DNA of 37,278 bases, from IMG/VR virus record IMGVR_UViG_3300013094_000133, positions 1 through 37,278 of that record; one strand, 5' to 3'. The notes beneath the pieces are model-generated. The model was not told where the DNA came from. It worked only from the letters and a program-made list of their open reading frames with translations, and did no database searches. This document shows positions 20,101 to 27,301 of the stretch, in pieces. Each line of letters starts with the position of its first letter. The stretch's first letter is position 1. The translations under genes and the position numbers were made by a program. The stretch is from a virus.

Positions 20101-23100
20101 TCTCTGCCACTGCTGGTGCTACATATACTATCACTGTAGGAGCAGGCGGAGCAGGAGTTGGGCCCACCGGCAATGCCGCGGTACAAGGTAAGACTGGAAC
20201 TAATTCAAGCATTACAGGAACAGGAATTTCATTGATAGCCTGTGGTGGTGGTGCTGGTGGCGGTAATCCTGTATCTGGGGGTGCAGGTGGTTCTGGGGGC
20301 GGCGGCGGAGTTGGTGGAACAGTAGGCGGCTCAGGCGTTTTCGGACAGGGAAATTCAGGTGGCGGTAGCCCTGTTCCAGGTGGATGTACTACTGGTGGAG
20401 GTGGCGGCGGAGGCGCAGGGGCGGCAGGGGCGTCGGGAACTCCAGGAAGAGTAGGAGGAGCCGGTGGAAATGGACTACAGAGTGCTATCACTGGAAATTT
20501 ACAATACTATGCTGGTGGTGGTGGTGGAGCTACTAGATGTACACCAGGATCAGCGATCGGTGGACTAGGTGGCGGAGGGCCAGGAGCTGGGCCAAGTGGT
20601 GCAACTGGTGTTCCTGGTACTCCAGGAACAGGAGGCGGTGGTGGTGGAACTTGGAATCAAACTCCATTAACTGGGGCTGGTGGTCCTGGTATTGTGGTCC
20701 TATCCTATGCTGCCAGCACTGTGACCACAGTAGTCTACACAGCCACCTCAGTGACCTATACCTACAACACTGTGAGCTCACGCTGGGTGGTACACACTCC
20801 GCCCGCCAGCACAGCTACCAATATCATAACACCCCTCATAGCCAGCTGTCAGGCCAATGCTGCCACGGGATTCTTCGCAGTCAGCTCAGGCACCACAGCC
20901 CAGAGACCTACTACGAATTCCACTTACTATCTAGCAGGATCCGGGGGTAATTTAGTATACTCTACAGTGTTGGGAGCGTTTCCGGGATCTACAGCCGTAG
21001 TACACATATTCACCGCCACAGGTACTAGTTATTTCACAGCCACCGCCAATGTCGCGGCCGCATATCTAGCAGTAGGTGGTGGAGGAGCTGGATGTTCTGG
21101 CGCTACTAACTGTTCTACATACGGAGGTGGTGGTGCTGGAGGAGTCGTCATATCAGGTAGCTTTACCATAACATCTGGTACGACCTATTCTATTACAGTA
21201 GGTGGTGGTGGTATATCTGCGGCCAGGGGATCGACAGGTACTTCAGGAGGTTACAGTTCAATAACTGCAGGATCTACGGTTATCACTACCGCATCGGGAG
21301 GCTCAGTAGCCAGTACTCCTGCGGGTTCAGGTGGTAGCAACAGTTCTTATTCTGGAGGTGCCGCAGGGCCTGGAGCAAGTGCTGGTGGTGGTGCTGGTGC
21401 AGGTGGAGCAGGTGGTCCTGGAGCTACTGGACTGGGAGGTACAGGGGCATTCAATATAATATCAGGATCTCCTACATATTATGGCGGTGGAGGAGCAGGA
21501 GCTCTCACAGGCCTAGGAGGCCTTGGTGGCGGAGGTAACATTGCTACTCCCGGAACTGCTGGTCTAGGTGGCGGTGGTGGCAGTGGCGGTACCGCAGGAG
21601 GTAGCCTATTGTTCACAGGAACCAGTGCTGCCTATGTTGGATTCAGCTATGGTCTCACTGGTCCGCTCTACTGGGGCAATAACCAAAACTTTACCATGGA
21701 GTTCTGGACCTATCCATTTAGCCTTGGAGCCAACAGTGTTTTCGTGAATGTAGGGACTTACAAAGAAGCCTACGGTAGTGAAACTGTTATGTATATCACA
21801 TCATCTACTGGAGCAATCTATATCAGTGGAGGCAGTGGCACCTGTGCCGCAGGATATACATCTACTTTTCCAGCGCCTATACAGGTCAACACCTGGACAC
21901 ACGTGGCTATCGTGCGCAACAACAACAACCTAACCAGCTATGTCAACGGTGTGGCTGGTTCCACAGTCAGTGCTCCCGGAGCCGCACAGCCCAACAGCAA
22001 CAGATACTGCCTCGCTGGTCCTAACGGTTTTTGGTTCGGTATCAACAGTACCAACTGGACTGCCTTTAGTCCTACCACGCTCAACGGTAGGATGACCAAC
22101 ATCAGATACGTAGTGGGCAGTGCGGTCTATACAGGGCCATTTACGCCACCAACTACTCCATTGACTCCTATAGTCAACACGGCTCTGCTGATGAAAGTAG
22201 CCAGTTCGTCTACCTACGTGACCGATTCTAGCACACTGTCTAATGCTATGACCTATATTGGTGTCACCTACACAGCCACGACCACATTGGTTCCTCCTAG
22301 TGCCGGCGGTGGTGGTTCTGGTATAGTGGCCATATCTTACCTCAGCAGTCCTAGTTTTTCTTCTAGTGTGACTACATTTGTCACAGCAGGTACAGTTACC
22401 GCTCTGGTTTCTACAGGAACAGGTGGTAGATTCTATACCACATCAACCGGCCTGTTTGCTGGCACTTCGGTAGTACACGTGTTCACAGCTACGGGTACCA
22501 GTTACTTTACAGCTAGTTCTGCTATATCCTCAGTGGCCTATCTGGTAGTAGCAGGTGGTGGTGGCGGTGGTGGATCTGTAGGTCTAGGAGCAGGAGGCGG
22601 AGGTGCTGGAGGATTCGTAACAGGAACATTTACTGCTACAGCAGGTGCTACTTATACTATCTCAGTAGGATCAGGTGGTGGTGGTGGAGTAGGTACTGCT
22701 TTTAGCACAGGTACTAACGGTAGCTTTAGTTCAATAACATCAGGAACACAGATTATCTCAACAGCCACAGGAGGTGGTGGTGGAGGTGGTGGTATTGGTA
22801 CTGCAGGAGGCGGATCAGGCCTTCCTGGAGGATCTGGAGGTGGTTCTGGTACAGGAGGACCTGCTGGTCAACCAGGTGCGACTGGCATACCAAGACAGGG
22901 TAATGCTGGTGGTGGTGGTTCTGGAAGTGCTCCACCCGGATTTGGTGGTGGCGGTGGTGGAGGTGCTGGATCTACAGGTACTACTGGTACTTCTTCAGCA
23001 GGACCGGGAGGTGCTGGATCTACTAGTACTATTACCGGATCGGCTGTGATCTATGCTGGTGGTGGTGGCGGAAGTACCACTAATGGTAATCCGGCTGCGG

Positions 23101-24221
23101 GAACAGGAGGTCCTGGTGGTGGTGGAAGCGGCACCGGTAATACCACAACAGGCGGTAATGGTACTACGAATACCGGTGGTGGTGGTGGAGCTGGAGGAGC
23201 AGGAAGTAGTACCTGTCGTTCATCTGGTGGTGCGGGTGGTCCCGGCATCGTGGTGTTGAGCTATGCCTATCCTACCGTGACCAGCCTATTGCCTGGTGGT
23301 GCTCTACGCTATAACAACGATACTAACATTATGGAAATCACCAACAGTTCAGGAACTTCATGGGTCGGCGTCACGGGTAGTTCTACCTATCCTGTGGAAT
23401 ATTTGGTAGTAGCAGGCGGTGGCGGCGGTGGCCAGACTATAGCTGGTGGTGGTGGTGCCGGTGGGGTATTGTCGGGCGGAACCTTTGTTTCTCCCGGAGC
23501 GTCATATACCATTACCGTAGGATCTGGTGGAGCAGGTGCTACAGGAAATCCTGCTTATTCTACAGGTGGCGGATCTACCGGTTCAAATTCATCTATAGTA
23601 GGAACCGGAGTTAGTATCGTAGCTACAGGCGGAGGTGCAGGTGGCAATAACGACGGCTCTAGTAATGGAGCTACTCCAGGAGGTTCGGGTGGCGGGCTAG
23701 GAACAAGTTGGCCTGGCACCACAGCCTGCGTAAGCGGTGTTTTAGGTCAAGGCTATCCCGGAGGAACCACAGCAGCCAATGGTAATAATGGCGCTGGAGG
23801 TGGCGGAGCCGGAGGTGCTGGATCTCCAGCGGTCAGTGGTACACCTGCTTCAGGTGGATCAGGAATTGTCAACACTATCAATGGCACCACTACTTATTAT
23901 GCCGGTGGTGGCGGAGGTGGAGCAAGATATCCAGGATATGGCAACGGCGGGGTCGGTGGTGCTGGTGGCGGTGGTGCTGGTGGAGCTAGTGGTCCTGGAA
24001 CCAATGGTACTGCCTACACCGGAGGGGGTGGTGGAGGGGGTGGTTTTAACAACGGACCGGGCACTTCCTATGGTGGTGGTACAGGTGGTTCGGGCATCGT
24101 TATACTACGCTATCCAGGCAGTCAGCGTGCTTCTGGCGGAAATGCGATAAGTACTATCACAGTGTCAGGAAGTAATTTCACAGTACACACATTCACTGCC
24201 ACAGGAGCCTTCATAGCATGA
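17103..24221 (+). CDS. F5: giant adhesin, five LamG modules and three Gly-rich cassettes, one carrying a LamG
   Basis: 2372 residues, the largest gene here; the ATG overlaps the F4 stop (ATGA). Starts MSIQFPLYISTG. Four LamG modules lie at about residues 69-232, 292-452, 517-679 and 732-895, in the same order and with the same linkers as F2 and F6. Cassette 8 follows, then the YNTVSSRW module and GTTAQRP at 1263-1269. The matching RYNN piece is only at 2069: 800 residues of insertion lie between, made of cassette 9 with a fifth LamG (about 1499-1732) nested in its glycine-rich part, and cassette 10. The outer Gly-rich C-terminal domain (about 2098-2345, YPVEYLVVAGGGGGG to GSGIVILRYPGSQ) is uninterrupted, unlike F1, F2 and F4. 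The tail is TVHTFTATGAFIA. Host-surface binding is inferred from the LamG folds. Confidence 0.75.
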   Translation: MSIQFPLYISTGTTSTVADPTITSVVLQLHGDGIAASTNSNFVDASTNTFVITRVGTPTQGSVNPFGSYWSYYFGGNGNYLYTTSNSTFNPGATGAWTIELWVLPVNTTVGNILCFGNGSAYGNAIDFYWTGSSFTFSQSNGGSAPVNLTTSTTYSVGAWYHLAVSKNASNLINFYINGQSVATQTYSSSLAASTVAVLNGAYDNNGLGNNGGTFYISNVRWTPGVAVYTANFTPSTTPLYTLTNTTFLTAATNRFQDISTNTFALTAAGSPSVQRFSPFTTSTVYATSTATFLGSSYFPATYTYLSAPSASWPINSTTWTAEGWFYTNSSSGNVGLFVYGDLLVNWYDGTNLNFQYRTSTAGGTWISLLAPYTFRAGVWYHIAMVMNVTTLSAYVNGSITTSSSVASALGLWGGTGVQAVWIGVTDVYPYGSPDYSLNGYVSNFKISNTALYTGTSFTVPSNPLSATSSTLLLTCQYSNSVADASTNTYAVTTVGSTATVSLRTPFARNDTSTAATLYGGSIYLNGTTDYLTVTSSTNLALGSGDFTIETWVYTTIANQTYGSGIVGTYDGGSNGGWSLTINRSSGGPYGIAFIHNNTIQQSYGTYLTANTWYHIAVTRASGTLRTFVNGIQVATGTYATNDTVLSKCYIGAQGAGQYHSGYISNLRMVNGQALYTGTFTVTTVALTTSSQGATGTVLLIPGVNAGIIDTTMQNNLVTVGAAQINTTATTVKYGSGSMGFNGSSGYLLSPATPQLTLGTGNFTLEYWLYLNSTSSQGIFGTRPQSTNGIYPVMYFLSGTLRYNVNSTDVISASISSSTWYHIAVSRSGSSTKMFINGTQAGSTYTDNNNYLCSRLVIGADDYVLGNNPLNGYIDDLRITNGVARYTATFTPPTAAFPDVAVITGTTTTYTTSFTTSGQVVQTLQIGYPQQQGGNSVYTTSTGLFSGTSYVHIFTATGTSYFTATSAIASVAYLIVAGGGSGGNFAGGGGGAGGMITGTFSATAGATYTITVGAGGAGVGPTGNAAVQGKTGTNSSITGTGISLIACGGGAGGGNPVSGGAGGSGGGGGVGGTVGGSGVFGQGNSGGGSPVPGGCTTGGGGGGGAGAAGASGTPGRVGGAGGNGLQSAITGNLQYYAGGGGGATRCTPGSAIGGLGGGGPGAGPSGATGVPGTPGTGGGGGGTWNQTPLTGAGGPGIVVLSYAASTVTTVVYTATSVTYTYNTVSSRWVVHTPPASTATNIITPLIASCQANAATGFFAVSSGTTAQRPTTNSTYYLAGSGGNLVYSTVLGAFPGSTAVVHIFTATGTSYFTATANVAAAYLAVGGGGAGCSGATNCSTYGGGGAGGVVISGSFTITSGTTYSITVGGGGISAARGSTGTSGGYSSITAGSTVITTASGGSVASTPAGSGGSNSSYSGGAAGPGASAGGGAGAGGAGGPGATGLGGTGAFNIISGSPTYYGGGGAGALTGLGGLGGGGNIATPGTAGLGGGGGSGGTAGGSLLFTGTSAAYVGFSYGLTGPLYWGNNQNFTMEFWTYPFSLGANSVFVNVGTYKEAYGSETVMYITSSTGAIYISGGSGTCAAGYTSTFPAPIQVNTWTHVAIVRNNNNLTSYVNGVAGSTVSAPGAAQPNSNRYCLAGPNGFWFGINSTNWTAFSPTTLNGRMTNIRYVVGSAVYTGPFTPPTTPLTPIVNTALLMKVASSSTYVTDSSTLSNAMTYIGVTYTATTTLVPPSAGGGGSGIVAISYLSSPSFSSSVTTFVTAGTVTALVSTGTGGRFYTTSTGLFAGTSVVHVFTATGTSYFTASSAISSVAYLVVAGGGGGGGSVGLGAGGGGAGGFVTGTFTATAGATYTISVGSGGGGGVGTAFSTGTNGSFSSITSGTQIISTATGGGGGGGGIGTAGGGSGLPGGSGGGSGTGGPAGQPGATGIPRQGNAGGGGSGSAPPGFGGGGGGGAGSTGTTGTSSAGPGGAGSTSTITGSAVIYAGGGGGSTTNGNPAAGTGGPGGGGSGTGNTTTGGNGTTNTGGGGGAGGAGSSTCRSSGGAGGPGIVVLSYAYPTVTSLLPGGALRYNNDTNIMEITNSSGTSWVGVTGSSTYPVEYLVVAGGGGGGQTIAGGGGAGGVLSGGTFVSPGASYTITVGSGGAGATGNPAYSTGGGSTGSNSSIVGTGVSIVATGGGAGGNNDGSSNGATPGGSGGGLGTSWPGTTACVSGVLGQGYPGGTTAANGNNGAGGGGAGGAGSPAVSGTPASGGSGIVNTINGTTTYYAGGGGGGARYPGYGNGGVGGAGGGGAGGASGPGTNGTAYTGGGGGGGGFNNGPGTSYGGGTGGSGIVILRYPGSQRASGGNAISTITVSGSNFTVHTFTATGAFIA
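19118..19320 (+). repeat. Conserved linker before LamG module 4 (F5 copy)
   Basis: Encodes QALYTGTFT, GTVLLIPGVNAG, IIDTTMQNN and TTVKYGSGSM. It shares long near-identical runs with 10066-10267; for example the bases coding GATGTVLL and AGIIDTTMQNN are almost unchanged. The downstream LamG core is different. Confidence 0.75.
19890..20710 (+). repeat. Gly-rich cassette 8 (in F5, after LamG module 4)
   Basis: Head encodes QQQGGNSVYTTSTGLF and YVHIFTATGTSYFTA. Tail at about 20683-20712 encodes GPGIVVLSYAAS. Same insertion point as cassette 3. Edges approximate. Confidence 0.65.
20935..22340 (+). repeat. Gly-rich cassette 9 with a nested LamG module (in F5)
   Basis: Head encodes GSGGNLVYSTVLGAF and VVHIFTATGTSYFTA. 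The glycine-rich body breaks off at GGGGGSGGTAGG (about 21600), a LamG module of about 700 bases follows, and the body resumes at about 22305 with SAGGGGSGIVAISY, the normal cassette ending. At about 1.4 kb it is longer than the others by roughly the LamG length. Confidence 0.6.
22415..23275 (+). repeat. Gly-rich cassette 10 (in F5, tandem to cassette 9)
   Basis: Head encodes GTGGRFYTTSTGLF and VVHVFTATGTSYFTA. Tail at about 23239-23270 encodes GPGIVVLSYAYP. It is followed by the GALRYNN half of the split module, so cassettes 9 and 10 share one insertion point. Edges approximate. Confidence 0.65.
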
Positions 24222-27200
24222 GTATTCAATTTCCTCTATACATCGGTACTACCATTAACAGTGGTGATGTCTACTACAACGAAGACGCTCTGTTATTACA
24301 TGCTGACGGTGTCACGGGCAGTAACAACACTGGTACTTTTGTAGATGCATCAACTAATACCTTTGTCATAACTCGAGTAGGAACTCCCGCACAGGGAAGT
24401 GTAAATCCATTTGGCACCAACTGGTCAGCCTACTTCAACGGAGCTACAACTGCCACGGTCTATGCCAGCACGGTGACAACCAGTTCATTCGCATTTGGTA
24501 CCAACAACTGGACCATAGAAACCTGGATCAATGCTGCCAACACTGTGAGTAACTATCCTCTGATAGTAGGCAACTATGTGACAACTTTCACCACCAATAG
24601 CTGGGGACTCTATTACAATCGCATAGACACAGGCAATTTCTATTTTTCCGCCAGCAACGGTGGTATGACTCTGGCATCAGGTAGTGCCTATATAGTTCCA
24701 GGATGGAATCATGTGGCCGTGGTCCGCAATGGTGCCACAGTCAGTTTATTTGTCAACGGTACTCAGACCGGCAGTTTCAACTATGGAGCCACTAGCCTAG
24801 ACGGTGGGGTGGCTGCTAATCTCTATATAGGTGATGCTGGCGGAAATGACGCCACTACTCGTTTCAATGGCTATATCTCAAATCTACGTGTGGAAAATGG
24901 ATCTGCAGTATATACTGGAACATTTACTCCCAGTGTGGTACCACTCTCTACTGTTACTAACACTGTTTTACTGACTTTGGCCAGTAACTACGTGAGAGAT
25001 TTATCAACACTGAATTTTGCTACTACAGCAAGTTCTGGAGTCAGCATACAGAGATTCAATCCTTTTGGTAATACTCAGACCTACAGTATCAGTAGTGCCA
25101 CGATACAGGGAAGCACATATTTTGGAGGTAGTGGCAATTATATGACCACAAATTCAACTCCTATCTCTACCACACAGAGTACATTCACTATCGAAGCATG
25201 GATCTACATGACTGCAACTCCAGTAGGATCAGACAGAGGAGCTGTCGTGGGAGATATGCAGGCTAATGCAGGTTCTAACATTTGGAGTTTTGGTCCAAAC
25301 GCTTCAGGACAGTTGACATTCTATTGGTATACCGGATCGTTAAACACCGCTTACGGCAATACAATATTAAATCTCAACACATGGTACCATATTGCAGTTT
25401 CAATAAATGCCGCCGCCATCTCTATGTATGTAAATGGAGTCCAGCAGACACTCACTGGCACCACTACTCTGACGAATAGATTGGGCAGTAACAACAGCCT
25501 AGCTATAGGACAATATAGTAATACCCCCGCCGCTCTATTCACCGGGTATATCAGCAATTTGCGCATAGTAAACAGCACAGCAGTCTACTCCGCCACGTTC
25601 ACTCCTAGCCCAGTTCCACTCGCTCCGGTTACTAATACCGTATTACTGACCAGCCAATATTCAAACAGCCTAGCCGATTTGTCCACAGCATCAAACGTCA
25701 TCTCCGCTGTTGGCACAGTAGCCCCAAGTCTCCGCTCACCATTCGCCAGGGTGGATACATCAACCGCAGCCACAGTCTATGGTGGAAGCATCTATCTCAA
25801 TGGTAGCAGTTATCTAACAGTGCCTTATTCATCAGATATAAATTTATCTACAGGAGCACCAAATTGGACAGTTGAATTGTGGATATATCCTACGAGTGTA
25901 GCGGCAGGTGGGTCTCTTTTATTGAAAGATTATGTATTTGGAAGCACTTTTCCCATATATGGCGGTTTTTTGAATACCAACGGTACGATAACATGGTATG
26001 CCAGCAACGGTGTTGCTAATCAATACGTTACAACATCCATAGCGGTATCAGTAAACACATGGAATCATTTGGCTTTTGTGAGAAATGGAACTACAGCAAC
26101 TATCTATATCAACGGAGTTCCGAGCGGTTCATTTACGATTAGCACAGCGATGACCGACAATGGCGGTCCTTTGTACATAGGTGCTTACAGTACACCAGGT
26201 GGCTATTTTACTGGATATTTTAGTAATATTCGTATTGTAAAAGGTCAAGCTCTCTATACTGCTAACTTCACTCCTAGCGTAGTACCATTAACCACATCAA
26301 GCCAAAGTGCTACTGGCACAGTTTTGTTGATACCCGGCGTCAATGCTGGCATCTATGATTCCACTATGGAGAATAATCTAGTCACCGTGGGTTCGGCTCA
26401 GATCAACACCACCGCCACCACGGTGAAGTTTGGTTCTGGTTCAATGTATTTCAATGGTAGCGGATATCTTTCATCCCCATACTCCTATGCTTGGATACTG
26501 TCAGGTAACTTTACTGTAGAGTGTTGGTTATATTGGTCAGCACACGGTTCGTACGGTGGTATAGTTGGATCAGCTAATAACAACACAGGAGCCGCTATTA
26601 CATCTGGTTGGTTTCTAGATTTCAACAGTACCAGCAATAATCTGCAGTTCGAAGGGCAGGGCAGTGTTTCTGTTGTCACAACGAATCCAATACCACAGAA
26701 TACCTGGACGCACATAGCTGTGGTTCGTTCTGGGTCGACTATAACTCACTACTTAAACGGTGTTGCCAACGGATCTGGAACCAGTTCGCAAGTATTCAAT
26801 TCGACCAGCTATCCTCTCTATGTAGGTGTAGATCGAGGTTCCACTTCATATCTCACAGGCTATGTCGACGACCTTAGGATAACCAACGGAGTGGCACGCT
26901 ACACAGCCACATTCACTCCGCCCACAGCTAGCTTTGCTGACATACAACCGTCCACATCTACCATAATCACCACGACATTTACCACAGCCACCAATATTGG
27001 TACTGTGACCTGGGCCTACAACACAGCTACCACACGCTGGGGTGGCCTACAGGAACCCACCGCCTCAACCAATCTAACACCCATGAGCATAGAAGATCAG
27101 GCCAATACAGCCACAGGCTATTTCAGCTTGCCGCAGGGCACCACTGGTCAGCGACCCCCCAATCCACAGGCTGGCTACATGCGCTACAATACCACACTAG

Positions 27201-27250
27201 ATTCAGTGGAATATTACAATTTCGTAACAGGTTGGACCACTATCCCCTAA
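24218..27250 (+). CDS. F6: LamG adhesin without Gly-rich domains (cassette-free chassis)
   Basis: 1010 residues; the ATG overlaps the F5 stop (ATGA), with AGGAG at 24203-24207. Starts MSIQFPLYIGTT, then four LamG modules at about residues 67-237, 297-460, 520-684 and 742-904. The post-LamG linker (TTTFTTATN) runs straight into VTWAYNTATTRW, then LTPMSIEDQANTATGYFSLP, GTTGQRP and, eight residues on, RYNTTLDSVEYYN, ending GWTTIP. Both the post-LamG and GTTAQRP insertion points are therefore empty. It has no glycine-rich domain and no HTFTxxGTYTA tail, so it serves as the reference for reading the insertions in F1-F5. LamG modules suggest glycan or protein binding; the target is unknown. A 51-base gap with a consensus late promoter follows. 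Confidence 0.75.
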   Translation: MSIQFPLYIGTTINSGDVYYNEDALLLHADGVTGSNNTGTFVDASTNTFVITRVGTPAQGSVNPFGTNWSAYFNGATTATVYASTVTTSSFAFGTNNWTIETWINAANTVSNYPLIVGNYVTTFTTNSWGLYYNRIDTGNFYFSASNGGMTLASGSAYIVPGWNHVAVVRNGATVSLFVNGTQTGSFNYGATSLDGGVAANLYIGDAGGNDATTRFNGYISNLRVENGSAVYTGTFTPSVVPLSTVTNTVLLTLASNYVRDLSTLNFATTASSGVSIQRFNPFGNTQTYSISSATIQGSTYFGGSGNYMTTNSTPISTTQSTFTIEAWIYMTATPVGSDRGAVVGDMQANAGSNIWSFGPNASGQLTFYWYTGSLNTAYGNTILNLNTWYHIAVSINAAAISMYVNGVQQTLTGTTTLTNRLGSNNSLAIGQYSNTPAALFTGYISNLRIVNSTAVYSATFTPSPVPLAPVTNTVLLTSQYSNSLADLSTASNVISAVGTVAPSLRSPFARVDTSTAATVYGGSIYLNGSSYLTVPYSSDINLSTGAPNWTVELWIYPTSVAAGGSLLLKDYVFGSTFPIYGGFLNTNGTITWYASNGVANQYVTTSIAVSVNTWNHLAFVRNGTTATIYINGVPSGSFTISTAMTDNGGPLYIGAYSTPGGYFTGYFSNIRIVKGQALYTANFTPSVVPLTTSSQSATGTVLLIPGVNAGIYDSTMENNLVTVGSAQINTTATTVKFGSGSMYFNGSGYLSSPYSYAWILSGNFTVECWLYWSAHGSYGGIVGSANNNTGAAITSGWFLDFNSTSNNLQFEGQGSVSVVTTNPIPQNTWTHIAVVRSGSTITHYLNGVANGSGTSSQVFNSTSYPLYVGVDRGSTSYLTGYVDDLRITNGVARYTATFTPPTASFADIQPSTSTIITTTFTTATNIGTVTWAYNTATTRWGGLQEPTASTNLTPMSIEDQANTATGYFSLPQGTTGQRPPNPQAGYMRYNTTLDSVEYYNFVTGWTTIP
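26247..26460 (+). repeat. Conserved linker before LamG module 4 (F6 copy)
   Basis: Third copy of the linker: encodes QALYTANFT, ATGTVLLIPGVNAGI, MENNLVTVG and TTVKFGSGSM. It is more diverged than the F2 and F5 copies but still shows long matching runs, such as the bases coding IPGVNAG and INTTATTVK. Confidence 0.7.
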
Positions 27251-27262
27251 ACCTATGACTGC

Positions 27263-27270
27263 TATAAATA
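27263..27270 (+). promoter_or_regulatory. Late promoter, consensus octamer TATAAATA
   Basis: An exact match to the T4 late promoter octamer, in the 51-base gap between F6 and the next fibre gene. Predicted start is about 27276, leaving a 26-base leader with GGAG at 27291-27294. Confidence 0.7.
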
Positions 27271-27301
27271 CACTACTAGAGACACTATCCGGAGCTGAAT
27301 C

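Noticed and set aside
5257-23275. Inteins or bypassed RNA segments as explanation for the in-frame cassettes
   Set aside because: Cassettes lack intein splice motifs (no Cys/Ser start with HN-Cys/Ser end), and their glycine-rich content fits a retained structural domain.
5400-24100. Collagen-like repeats or mycobacterial PE_PGRS proteins
   Set aside because: The glycine pattern is GG-rich without the G-X-Y period. The phage tail neighbours and flanking TYTITVGAGG strands fit phage Gly-rich domains.
5023-27250. Diversity-generating retroelement acting on the LamG cores
   Set aside because: No reverse transcriptase or template repeat is seen in the window, and the cores differ in length and at all bases, not only at adenines.
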